Below are positions 1 through 5,008 of a stretch of DNA of 5,008 nt, piece after piece. Location of the stretch: contig JALWQC010000299.1 of assembly GCA_027080755.1 (NCBI GenBank), positions 1 to 5,008 of the forward strand, in the 5' to 3' direction. The number at the start of each line of letters is the position of its first letter. Position 1 is the first letter of the stretch. Under the pieces are notes generated by a model that made no database searches, was not told where the DNA came from, and worked only from the letters and a program-made list of their open reading frames with translations. The stretch is from Paracoccaceae bacterium. GTDB lineage: Bacteria > Pseudomonadota > Alphaproteobacteria > Rhodobacterales > Rhodobacteraceae. The translations under genes were made by a program, and so were the position numbers.

Positions 1-547
1 CGGTCGCCCAGTTCAACACGGATTCAATGCGCCCGCGCAGACGGCTGGCGGTTTCGGTCTTTTCCAGCCAAATAGGTTGCAGCACCTTCAAAATGTCCTG
101 CGTTTCGATGTTTTCCACGGGCATCCAGCCAATCACCGGAATGGCGTAAGTGTCCAATGTGGCGCGCCATTGTTTCCGATGTTTTTCGTTGCGAAACTCT
201 TTCAGCTTAACAACCAGATATTTCTCCATGGCTTCCGCGAAAGTTAGGGTTTTATTGGTCTTTCGCTTTTCGGCTATGGGGTCTCCACCGGAACGGATCA
301 GTCTTTTGTTGTCCAGTACTTGCTCACGCGCCATTGCAAGCGTCACCACCGGCGGGCTGCCTAAACCAATCTCGCGGCGCTTTCCATTTATCACAGTGCG
401 TTGAATCCAGTAGCGTGCGCCAGACTTGTCAACCCGCAGAAAGAAACCAGTTCCCCCGCCATCGTGATACTTCCCGGGCTTCGTTACGGTTCTGACAAAG
501 GCTGCCGTAAGCTGGTTTCCACGGCGTTTAGGCGTTTCTTGCGTCAT
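1..547 (-). CDS. P4-type tyrosine integrase, N-terminal part (runs off the left edge)
   Basis: Site-specific tyrosine recombinase of the kind that integrates and excises genomic islands and P4-like prophages. The minus strand from 547 reads 182 codons without a stop, beginning MTQETPKRRG. Residues about 14-95 match the arm-type DNA-binding domain (DUF4102-like): GGTGFFLRVDKSGARYWIQR, then GKRREIGLGSP and a following AMAREQ. Residues about 100-182 match the SAM-like core-binding domain, ending in the conserved ETASRLRGRIESVLNWA. The catalytic domain with its R-H-R-Y residues lies outside the window, so integrity cannot be judged. The ATG at 547 is preceded by GGGGGAGG and a 3-base spacer, a strong though close ribosome site. 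GC is visibly lower than in the genes after 2026, which fits transferred DNA. The family is clear; activity and target site are unknown. Confidence 0.93.
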   Translation of the reverse strand, partial: MTQETPKRRGNQLTAAFVRTVTKPGKYHDGGGTGFFLRVDKSGARYWIQRTVINGKRREIGLGSPPVVTLAMAREQVLDNKRLIRSGGDPIAEKRKTNKTLTFAEAMEKYLVVKLKEFRNEKHRKQWRATLDTYAIPVIGWMPVENIETQDILKVLQPIWLEKTETASRLRGRIESVLNWAT

Positions 548-635
548 TTACCTCCCCCATTCCTTCCCCCAATAGATGCAGGAATATGTAGGAACAAGCA
601 AGACCTTATCAACCCGCAATTCAAATAAATATCAA

Positions 636-665
636 ATATAACATAGTATTATAGAGCTTTAACAA
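636..665 (-). promoter_or_regulatory. Candidate promoter for the integrase
   Basis: On the minus strand, TTGTTA (660-665) and TTATAT (636-641) stand 18 bases apart in an AT-rich block about 90 bases upstream of the integrase ATG. A perfect TATAAT also lies at 648-653 but has no good -35 partner. AT-rich DNA gives such matches easily, so this is a weak call. The same block could instead be part of the integrase arm-binding or attachment region. Confidence 0.3.
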
Positions 666-763
666 ACACTATCGGAACGCACGATGGCGGCCTGTCTCTC
701 CGCCACATTACTCTTTTAGCCAATTGAATTATAAGGATAAGTTTAGGGGCCACCCATCACCTT

Positions 764-793
764 CCCCCAAGCCCCCCAAAAGCCTTGCGGGGG
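764..793. repeat. Imperfect GC-rich hairpin
   Basis: CCCCCAAG (764-771) can pair with CTTG-C-GGGGG (784-793), giving nine pairs with one bulged C and a 12-base loop. It lies just beyond the IS end and downstream of the transposase remnant on the minus strand. No T-run follows on either strand, so it is not a standard intrinsic terminator. Its role is unknown. Confidence 0.35.
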
Positions 794-801
794 AATGCCC
801 C

Positions 802-827
802 TGACCTGCGCCCCAAGTTTCCTCCAG
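802..827 (+). repeat. Probable terminal inverted repeat of the IS3-family element
   Basis: TGACCTGCGCCCCAAGTTTC begins with the TG dinucleotide and C-rich core found at ends of many IS3-family members. It lies at the expected short distance outside the transposase stop. Its partner is missing, so the boundary is an inference from one side only. Confidence 0.5.
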
Positions 828-1323
828 CCTGCGGAGAGTCCTTGAGGTTAAATTGATGGCCTTACGCGGCCAGTTTATCCATTGTTTTCTTCTTGGCAAA
901 TTCCTGTGGTGTCAGGTTTCCCAAAGCTGAATGTGGTCTCTGTCGATTGTAGTCGTCCTTCCATTCTTTGAGCTTGTCCCTGGCTTCAGCCAGCGAACGG
1001 AATAGGGTTTCATTTAGGCATTCATCCCGCAGTTTCCCGTTGAAGCTTTCAATGAAGCCATTCTGCTGAGGCTTGCCGGGGGCGATGTAATGCCAGTCGA
1101 TCCCGGTATTCTGCACCCATTGCAGGATCGCCATACTGGTGAACTCGGTGCCGTTATCCGGGACAATTGTGCTTGGCACCCCGCGTTCTACAATGATCCG
1201 GTCCGGTTCACGCGAAACCCGCAAGCCTGATAGCGATGTGTCGGCGATCAGAGCCAGGTTCTCGCGGGTGAAGTCATCCACGACGGTTAGAATGCGGAAC
1301 CGCCGCCCGTCCATTGCCCGGCA

Positions 1324-1342
1324 GGTGAATGGCACATTCACC
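1324..1342. repeat. Perfect 7-bp inverted repeat in the transposase lesion
   Basis: GGTGAAT (1324-1330) and ATTCACC (1336-1342) flank the 5-base loop GGCAC. It falls in the extra sequence that shifts the transposase frame; on the minus strand similar TTTACC and TTCACC words border about 26 extra bases here. This is consistent with a small templated or snap-back duplication. Confidence 0.7.
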
Positions 1343-1370
1343 GAGAGGGGGTAAACGCATCGGAGATCGA

Positions 1371-1406
1371 GCCATTGGAACGCCATTGGTCCGAGAGACA
1401 ATGGCG
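1371..1406. repeat. Perfect 8-bp inverted repeat plus direct repeat in the transposase lesion
   Basis: CGCCATTG (1381-1388) and CAATGGCG (1399-1406) are perfect inverted copies around a 10-base loop. The word GCCATTGG also occurs as a direct repeat at 1371-1378 and 1382-1389. Together they make up most of the roughly 39 extra bases inserted after the WSLD motif of OrfB. Confidence 0.75.
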
Positions 1407-1681
1407 AGGGTCCAGGCTCCAGCACCGGTTGGGCGCATCCGGCAACACCATTGGCTTTCTGGTGCCCAGAGCACGCTTTCTGCCGCCTCTACGGCGCGCC
1501 TGCAGCTTTTCTTCAGCATAGATGCGCCTGAGCTTCTTATGATTCATGAATATCCCCTTCCGTTCCAGCATCACCTGAATGCGCCGATAACCAAACCGGC
1601 GGCGTTCTTTCGCCACCAGCTTGATCTCTTCTCGCAGCTTACTGTCATCAGGTCGCTTGGATTTATAACACACCGTGGATC

Positions 1682-1771
1682 AAGGTCTATGCCCTTGCGG
1701 TCTTTCAACCATTTTTGCGCGGGCTGGTAGCCGCCGATGTAGGAATTCCAGGCGATCTCCGAATGCGTCAA
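1682..1771 (-). pseudogene. C-terminal fragment of a type ISP restriction-modification enzyme (remnant)
   Basis: About 30 codons on the minus strand read EIAWNSYIGGYQPAQKWLKD followed by RKG. A WxFxIGGYQ..KWLKDRKGR block is characteristic of the C-terminal, target-recognition part of large single-chain type ISP restriction-methylation proteins (LlaBIII-like; known from the family). The intact enzymes are above 1000 residues, so nearly everything is lost. In frame, a TAG lies just upstream (1775-1777), and downstream the expected continuation is replaced at about 1678 by the IS3 transposase remnant. The fragment is thus cut on both sides. No ribosome site or promoter serves it, and it is unlikely to be expressed. 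The family call rests on one short but distinctive motif. Confidence 0.6.
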
Positions 1772-1814
1772 CAGCTTCTACAATCCGCACCGAAGGCACT
1801 CGGCCCTGGGCAGG

Positions 1815-1832
1815 AAAAGCCCTTTGGCTTTT
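1815..1832. terminator. Terminator-like stem-loop
   Basis: AAAAGCC (1815-1821) pairs perfectly with GGCTTTT (1826-1832) around the loop CTTT. A- and T-runs at the stem ends could act as a short bidirectional intrinsic terminator, but the stem has only three G-C pairs and no extra T-tract, so efficiency would be low. It could separate island transcripts from the operon. Confidence 0.35.
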
Positions 1833-1885
1833 GAAAGAAACGCAGCCTGAATGAGAAACCGGAGCGGCACGAAAACGTGGCAGGT

Positions 1886-1917
1886 CCCAAAACGTTATCG
1901 CGCCATGCGCTTTTGGG
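1886..1917. repeat. Stem-loop with 7-bp perfect stem
   Basis: CCCAAAA (1886-1892) pairs with TTTTGGG (1911-1917). The 18-base interior can extend the helix with CG/CG across one bulge, or form a small GCG/CGC hairpin (1900-1910). It lies upstream of the candidate operon promoter. It may be a terminator, a small-RNA element or a chance structure; the sequence does not decide. Confidence 0.4.
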
Positions 1918-1967
1918 CAAGGCGCAAAGCGCGCGAAATGCCGGGGCGGTTTTGTAAGGCGCATCGC

Positions 1968-1996
1968 TTGGCTTTTGCGCCATGATCGGGAATACT
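1968..1996 (+). promoter_or_regulatory. Candidate sigma70-type promoter of the four-gene operon
   Basis: TTGGCT (1968-1973) and AATACT (1991-1996) are separated by exactly 17 bases, about 30 bases upstream of the first ATG of the operon. An inverted repeat, GGCGCA (1958-1963) and TGCGCC (1976-1981), overlaps the -35 box and spacer and could be an operator, though 6-bp arms in GC-rich DNA are not rare. A further GGCGCA is at 1921. Confidence 0.4.
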
Positions 1997-2025
1997 CGGG
2001 ACAGAAACCATGCAAGGATGCCCTG

Positions 2026-2844
2026 ATGACCAACCCGCTGATTGCTGCCCGTGATGCCTTTGCCGCCAAACACCCCGAGCAACGCCAAACCGTGAACGGG
2101 CGCGGCTGGGGGGTGTTGCATCTGGCGGGGCAAGGGCCGGATTTGCTGTTGTTGCCCGGCACGCTGGGGCGGGCGGATATTTTCTGGCAGCAGATAGAGG
2201 CCTTGCAGGGCCGCGCCAATATCCTGTCGCTAAGCTATCCCGAAACGGGGTCGCTGACGGATTGGGCGGCGGATATCGCGGTGCTGATGCAACAGGCCGG
2301 CATGGGGCGGGCGCTGGTGCTCGGGACGTCGCTCGGGGGGTATCTGGCGCAATATCTGGCCGGGGCGCATCCGGATCTGGCGCGGGGGCTGATTGCGGCC
2401 AACACCCTGCATTCCGCCGCGATTGTTACACAATTCCCCCCCTATGACAGCGATCTGGATGCCATCCCCGCCGAGGCCCTGCAACAGGGGATCACCGACA
2501 GTTTCGCGCGCTGGCAGGCCGAAGACCCCGCGCGCGCCGACATCACCGGATTCCTGACGCACGAAGCCCTGCACCGCCTGCCGGCCGAGGCCCTGCGCGC
2601 CCGCCTGAAGGCCTTGCAAAGCGCGCCGGAGCTGCCGCCTTGCCCGCTCCCGTCCGCGCGCATCGGCTGTATCGATTCCGGCGATGACCGCCTGATCCCG
2701 CCCCCCGTGCGCGAGGCCGTGTGCGCCCGCCTTGCCCCGCAACACCTGCACCATTTCCCCCGCGGCAGCCATTTTCCCTATCTTCTGCATCCGCAGGCCT
2801 ACAGCGATTTTATCGAAACGATGTTGCAGGAGGGCACCCCGTGA
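2026..2844 (+). CDS. Maspardin-like alpha/beta hydrolase
   Basis: Cytoplasmic alpha/beta-fold hydrolase of 272 residues with no signal peptide or membrane segment. The order of motifs is clear: oxyanion loop LLLPGTLGRADIFW (41-54), a strand LSLSYPE (67-73), nucleophile elbow LGTSLGGYLAQYLA with Ser102, acid loop DSGDDRLIPP (Asp221 likely, Asp220 possible), and GSHFPYL with His249. The combination PGT-G-ADIFW, GTSLGGYLAQ and FPYL near the C-terminus resembles the maspardin (SPG21) subfamily. In human maspardin the last motif has Asn where this protein has His, so this one should be catalytically competent. Start: ATG 2026 has AAGGA seven bases upstream (2014-2018); an upstream in-frame TTG at 1974 has no such site. 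The gene ends in TGA overlapping the GTG of the next gene, indicating translational coupling. Substrate unknown. Confidence 0.9.
   Translation: MTNPLIAARDAFAAKHPEQRQTVNGRGWGVLHLAGQGPDLLLLPGTLGRADIFWQQIEALQGRANILSLSYPETGSLTDWAADIAVLMQQAGMGRALVLGTSLGGYLAQYLAGAHPDLARGLIAANTLHSAAIVTQFPPYDSDLDAIPAEALQQGITDSFARWQAEDPARADITGFLTHEALHRLPAEALRARLKALQSAPELPPCPLPSARIGCIDSGDDRLIPPPVREAVCARLAPQHLHHFPRGSHFPYLLHPQAYSDFIETMLQEGTP
2828..2833 (+). promoter_or_regulatory. Shine-Dalgarno site fixing the GTG start of the second operon gene
   Basis: A perfect AGGAGG lies inside the end of the hydrolase gene, seven bases before GTG 2841. It decides for the GTG start over longer in-frame extensions back to about 2721, which would read through the hydrolase coding sequence and add residues with no family similarity. 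Confidence 0.85.
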
Positions 2845-3821
2845 TCGCCCTGTCCAGCACCGATATCGCCCGCCTTTTGCCGATGGAAAGCGCGATTTCC
2901 CTGGTGGCCGGGGCCCTGAAATCCGCCGCCAACGGCACCGCGACCCTGCCGCTGCGCCAGGCGATGGATGTAGGGGCGGGCAACCGGCTGGGCATCATGC
3001 CCGGGGCGCTGCAGGACCCGCCCCTGTTCGGAGCCAAGCTGATCAGCCTGTTCCCCGAGAACCCCGCCAGCGGGTATTCCTCGCATCTCGGGCTGATGGT
3101 GCTGTTCGAGGCAGACCACGGCACGCCGGTCGCAATTCTGGATGCGGCCCTGCTGACCGCCATCCGCACCGCCGCCGCCAGCGCCGTGGCCACCGACGCG
3201 CTGGCGCGGGCGGATGCGCAGGTGCTGGCGATTGTCGGCACCGGTGAACAGGCCGCCTTCCACATCGAATCCCTGCGCTGCGTGCGCGATATCCGCGCGC
3301 TGCATCTGGTCGGGCGCCGGCCGGAACGCACGGCGGAATTTGCCGCACAGGTCGCCGCGCAGCACCCGCAATTGCAGATCGAAACCTTCGACACCGTGCG
3401 CGACGCGGTAGCGGGGGCCGATATTGTCTGCACCGTGACCTCGGCGCAGGATACGGTGCTGGAGGGGGACTGGATCGGGGCGGGAACGCATGTGAACGCG
3501 GTCGGGGCATCCATTCCGACAATGCGCGAGATTGACGCCGCTCTGGTGCGGAAATCGCGGCTGTTCGTCGATTACCGCCCCTCGGCGCTGGCACAGGCGC
3601 GCGAGATTATCGAGGCGCTGGAAAGCGGCCTGATCCCGCCGGAACATATTCTGGGCGAGGTCGGCGCGCTGCTGGAAGGGCGCGTAACAGGGCGGCGAGG
3701 GGCGCAGGATATCACGCTGTTCCGCTCGCTCGGGATCGCGGCAGAGGATATCGCCTGCGCGCATTTCGCCGTGCAACAGGCGCGGCTTCAAGGCATGGGG
3801 ACCGAGGTTCCGATATTATAA
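2841..3821 (+). CDS. Ornithine cyclodeaminase/mu-crystallin family NAD(P)-dependent enzyme, ketimine-reductase-like
   Basis: 326 residues from GTG 2841, a usual length for the family. Visible are the substrate-binding MPG..LFGAKLISLFPEN with Lys66 of GAK, AIRTAAASA with Arg109, the Rossmann loop VGTGEQA (132-138), then HLVGRR, GTHVNAVGASIPTMREID (215-232), LFVDYRP, LGEVGALLEGRVTGR and ITLFRSLGIAAEDIACA. In true ornithine cyclodeaminase the catalytic Asp sits in a GADxPGKxEL motif; here the position is Ser224 (VGASIP), as in human mu-crystallin (VGASRP), a ketimine reductase. I therefore infer reduction of a cyclic or N-alkyl imine, or an alanine-dehydrogenase-like reaction, and not ornithine cyclisation. 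It overlaps the upstream hydrolase stop by four bases (GTGA) and shares its transcript. Substrate and cofactor preference cannot be read from sequence alone. Confidence 0.9.
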   Translation: MIALSSTDIARLLPMESAISLVAGALKSAANGTATLPLRQAMDVGAGNRLGIMPGALQDPPLFGAKLISLFPENPASGYSSHLGLMVLFEADHGTPVAILDAALLTAIRTAAASAVATDALARADAQVLAIVGTGEQAAFHIESLRCVRDIRALHLVGRRPERTAEFAAQVAAQHPQLQIETFDTVRDAVAGADIVCTVTSAQDTVLEGDWIGAGTHVNAVGASIPTMREIDAALVRKSRLFVDYRPSALAQAREIIEALESGLIPPEHILGEVGALLEGRVTGRRGAQDITLFRSLGIAAEDIACAHFAVQQARLQGMGTEVPIL

Positions 3822-3843
3822 AAAAACAGGAGTAACCGGTAAT

Positions 3844-4617
3844 ATGGTGATGGAAGGATACGAAAAATCGGTGTTTTCCACCGATGCTGTCGATGGCAGG
3901 CCGCTGGCGCATGATGTCTATACCAAAGGGGACGGGCCGGTAATCCTGCTGGTGCAGGAATTGCCCGGGATCGGACCGCAGACCCTGCGTCTGGCCGACC
4001 GGCTGGTAGAGGCGGGGTTCCGCGTGGTGCTGCCGCATCTGTTCGGGCCGCTGGGCAAGCTGTCCTTTGCCGGAAATATCGCCCGCCTGTTCTGCATGCG
4101 CCGCGAGTTTGCCCTGTTTGCCCGACACCGCAGCAGCCCCGTCGTCAACTGGCTGCGCGCGCTGGCGCAGGATCTGCGGGCGCGCTACCACGTCAAAGGT
4201 ATCGGGGTGATCGGCATGTGTCTAACGGGAAATTTCGCCATTTCGATGATGGCCGACGACGCGGTGCTGGCGGGGGTGGCCTCGCAACCGTCCCTGCCGC
4301 TGGCGGGGGCGAAATACCTGCATATGTCGGACAGCGACATTGCCGAAATCCGCGGCGCCCTCGATGAAAAAGGCGCGATGCTGGCCTATCGTTTCAAGGG
4401 GGACAAACTGTGCCCGCCGGCAAAATTCGTAGCCCTCGACGCCGCCTTTAACGACGACCGCGAACGCATAAAACTGCGCCAGCTTCCCGGGGACAAACAT
4501 TCGGTGCTGACCGTGCATTTCATAGACGAGCGCGGCTCTGTCACCGATCAGGCCTTGCAGGAGGTCATCGGATATTTCGACACCCGATTGAACCGTCCCG
4601 CCCCCGTCCCCACATAA
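3844..4617 (+). CDS. Dienelactone hydrolase family protein
   Basis: 257-residue cytoplasmic alpha/beta hydrolase, slightly longer than classical dienelactone hydrolases (about 235). Motifs: VILLVQELPGIG with Glu39, equivalent to the Glu that poises the Cys; GVIGMCLTGNFAISM with nucleophile Cys126; SQPSLPL; YRFKGDKLCPPAKF with Asp187; and GDKHSVLT with His219. This is a complete Cys-Asp-His triad. The GMCLTG elbow with the following SQPSLP block marks a subfamily distinct from the chlorocatechol ClcD type (GxCxGG), so a role in dienelactone breakdown should not be assumed. A poorly conserved insert follows PHLFGPLG (about 70-100). ATG 3844 has AGGAG at 3828-3832 with a long 11-base spacer; ATG 3850 is a less likely alternative. 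It begins 22 bases after the reductase gene and is followed after 5 bases by the EEP gene. Confidence 0.9.
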   Translation: MVMEGYEKSVFSTDAVDGRPLAHDVYTKGDGPVILLVQELPGIGPQTLRLADRLVEAGFRVVLPHLFGPLGKLSFAGNIARLFCMRREFALFARHRSSPVVNWLRALAQDLRARYHVKGIGVIGMCLTGNFAISMMADDAVLAGVASQPSLPLAGAKYLHMSDSDIAEIRGALDEKGAMLAYRFKGDKLCPPAKFVALDAAFNDDRERIKLRQLPGDKHSVLTVHFIDERGSVTDQALQEVIGYFDTRLNRPAPVPT

Positions 4618-4622
4618 ACGGG

Positions 4623-5008
4623 ATGATACGCGTAGCCTCTTACAACATTCACAAATCCGTCGGGATGGACCGCAAACGCCGGCCGGGGCGGATTCTGGAC
4701 GTGCTGAACGAAATCAATGCCGATATCGTCGCCCTGCAGGAAGTGGACCGGCGCACCGGCCCGCGCGAAACCACCCTCCCGCGCCGGATGATCGAACAGG
4801 AAACCGACCTGAAGATCGTGGAAGTCGCCATGCGCCCCGACAGCATCGGCTGGCACGGCAACGCCCTTCTGGTGCGCAAGGGTGCCGAGGTGCTGGAGGC
4901 CAAACGCCACGAGATCCCGTTTTTCGAGCCCCGCGGCGCCATTTCCGCCGCGCTGCGCCTGCCCGCCAAAACCCTGCGTGTGGTCGGCACCCACCTGAGC
5001 CTGCTGCG
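4623..5008 (+). CDS. Endonuclease/exonuclease/phosphatase (EEP) family protein, N-terminal part
   Basis: The first 128 codons of a metal-dependent phosphohydrolase of the DNase I/exonuclease III/sphingomyelinase fold; the gene continues beyond the right edge. Family residues are in order: IRVASYNIHKSVG with Asn8, ADIVALQEVDRR with metal-binding Glu40, GWHGNALLVRKG with Asn80, and VVGTHLSLL with His124. The C-terminal Asp-His pair is outside the window. ATG 4623 is five bases after the preceding TAA and has only a weak GGG upstream, so it is probably translated by coupling. No signal peptide is seen. Bacterial proteins of this type act on nucleic acids, phosphoinositides or phospholipids; the substrate cannot be chosen from this fragment. 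Confidence 0.9.
   Translation, partial: MIRVASYNIHKSVGMDRKRRPGRILDVLNEINADIVALQEVDRRTGPRETTLPRRMIEQETDLKIVEVAMRPDSIGWHGNALLVRKGAEVLEAKRHEIPFFEPRGAISAALRLPAKTLRVVGTHLSLL

Larger units (their letters stand above)
548..801. other. Gene-free spacer between integrase and IS remnant
   Basis: No open reading frame with family-like sequence is seen on either strand; the only ATG frames are a dozen codons or so. The part at about 611-665 is strongly AT-rich, while 740-800 is C-rich on the plus strand. Position just upstream of an integrase gene makes this a plausible place for attP-type sequences, but no tRNA fragment or clear direct repeat was found. It ends where the IS terminal sequence begins. 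Confidence 0.6.
862..1673 (-). pseudogene. IS3-family transposase OrfB, 5'-truncated and frameshifted
   Basis: Remnant of a DDE integrase-type transposase. The N-terminal piece (1673 to about 1410) reads CYKSKRPDDSKLREEIK, then [32 protein letters not shown] and NRCWSLD, where the final D is the first catalytic residue. Normal order then breaks: 15 unrelated codons, the family-like SDAFT and a stop at 1338-1340. The rest continues in another frame from about 1330 to 862: [27 protein letters not shown] (second catalytic D), [18 protein letters not shown] (catalytic E), [19 protein letters not shown], stop at 862-864. The lesion is about 65 extra bases with perfect inverted repeats, placed between the first D and the following beta strand. 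The 5' end is also lost: the reading frame upstream of codon C meets TAG after only a few codons. Not functional as it stands. Confidence 0.9.
802..1677 (-). mobile_element. Truncated IS3-family insertion sequence (IS407-group-like)
   Basis: A decayed copy of an IS3-family element. The end downstream of the transposase appears to be at 802, where TGACCTGCGCCCC reads inward with the TG terminus typical of IS3 elements, 60 bases past the orfB stop. The element carries a broken orfB (862-1673). The other end, the whole of orfA and the first codons of orfB are absent: homology stops near 1677, where an unrelated restriction-enzyme fragment begins. Target duplications cannot be checked because one end is lost. 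The element cannot transpose by itself. Group assignment rests on recognisable orfB motifs such as RPDDSKLREEI and RRRFGYRR and is an estimate. Confidence 0.8.
1772..2025. other. Gene-free spacer; probable island/host junction
   Basis: No convincing gene on either strand. Minus-strand frames stay open here, but they continue as antisense shadows of the hydrolase gene at 2026 and carry no family motif I recognise. The stretch contains two stem-loops and a candidate promoter, listed separately. Since decayed mobile DNA lies to the left and an ordered operon to the right, the end of the island is probably in or near this segment. I saw no tRNA gene or direct repeat to define it. Confidence 0.5.

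Noticed and set aside
150..628. Plus-strand open frames over the left edge
   Set aside because: They lie antisense to the integrase, which has clear domain motifs and a ribosome site; the plus-strand translations show no family features.
548..860. tRNA, CRISPR or toxin-antitoxin genes in the left spacer
   Set aside because: No T-loop or acceptor pairing, no regularly spaced repeats, and only frames of a dozen codons or so were seen.
1338..1425. Programmed translational frameshift joining the transposase pieces
   Set aside because: IS3 elements frameshift between orfA and orfB, not inside orfB. Here there are about 65 extra bases, a missing orfA and no slippery run, so decay explains it better.
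1975..2025. N-terminal extension of the alpha/beta hydrolase
   Set aside because: The extra 17 residues begin at a non-ATG codon without ribosome site and overlap the candidate promoter; ATG 2026 has a well-placed AAGGA.
1680..2219. Minus-strand frame of 179 codons across the spacer
   Set aside because: Most of it is antisense to the hydrolase and the rest has no recognisable family; it also runs out of frame through the restriction-enzyme fragment.
2721..2840. 40-residue N-terminal extension of the reductase
   Set aside because: It overlaps hydrolase coding sequence, is proline-rich shadow translation, and the perfect AGGAGG selects GTG 2841.
2230..3791. Long minus-strand open frames opposite the operon
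   Set aside because: Long antisense frames are expected in DNA with this GC-rich codon use; their translations are Arg/Pro/Gly-rich and lack motifs, while the plus strand carries full enzyme signatures.
2841..3821. Naming this gene as true ornithine cyclodeaminase
   Set aside because: The catalytic Asp of that enzyme is replaced by Ser, so only the family name is supported.

Overview
The window looks like a piece of a GC-rich alphaproteobacterial chromosome, probably Rhodobacterales-like. That assignment is an inference from codon use (third positions rich in G/C) and gene content, not from a marker gene. It divides into two halves of different character.

Left half (about 1-1780): the edge of an integrated element, with all recognisable genes on the minus strand and visibly lower GC. 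It starts with the N-terminal 182 codons of a P4-type tyrosine integrase that runs out of the window (547 down to 1). An AT-rich, gene-free stretch follows. Next is a decayed IS3-family (IS407-group-like) insertion sequence with one recognisable end near 802. Its orfB transposase is broken by a structured insertion and frameshift, and its orfA and other end are missing. The truncated IS is fused directly to a fragment of about 30 codons that resembles the C-terminal region of a type ISP restriction-modification enzyme. This half is therefore a genomic-island margin made of remnants plus one possibly intact integrase.

Middle (about 1772-2025): no gene seen. It holds two stem-loops and a reasonable sigma70-like promoter facing right. 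The junction between island and host DNA probably lies in or near this stretch, but no tRNA or duplicated att site is visible.

Right half (2026-5008): four tightly packed plus-strand genes, almost certainly one operon. They are (1) a maspardin-like alpha/beta hydrolase with a full Ser-Asp-His triad; (2) an ornithine cyclodeaminase/mu-crystallin family NAD(P)-dependent enzyme, starting at a GTG that overlaps the previous stop codon (GTGA), whose active site resembles ketimine reductases rather than true ornithine cyclodeaminase; (3) a dienelactone-hydrolase family protein with a Cys-Asp-His triad; and (4) the first 128 codons of an endonuclease/exonuclease/phosphatase (EEP) family protein. Gaps are -4, 22 and 5 bases. 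The first three look like small-molecule enzymes, possibly acting on an imine or lactone/ester substrate, but the sequence does not fix a pathway. The EEP gene may simply share the transcript.

I did not find a convincing new defence or mobile system. The points most worth a second look are the maspardin-like/mu-crystallin-like gene pair, the hairpin-rich lesion in the transposase, and the IS/restriction-enzyme chimera that marks the island edge.
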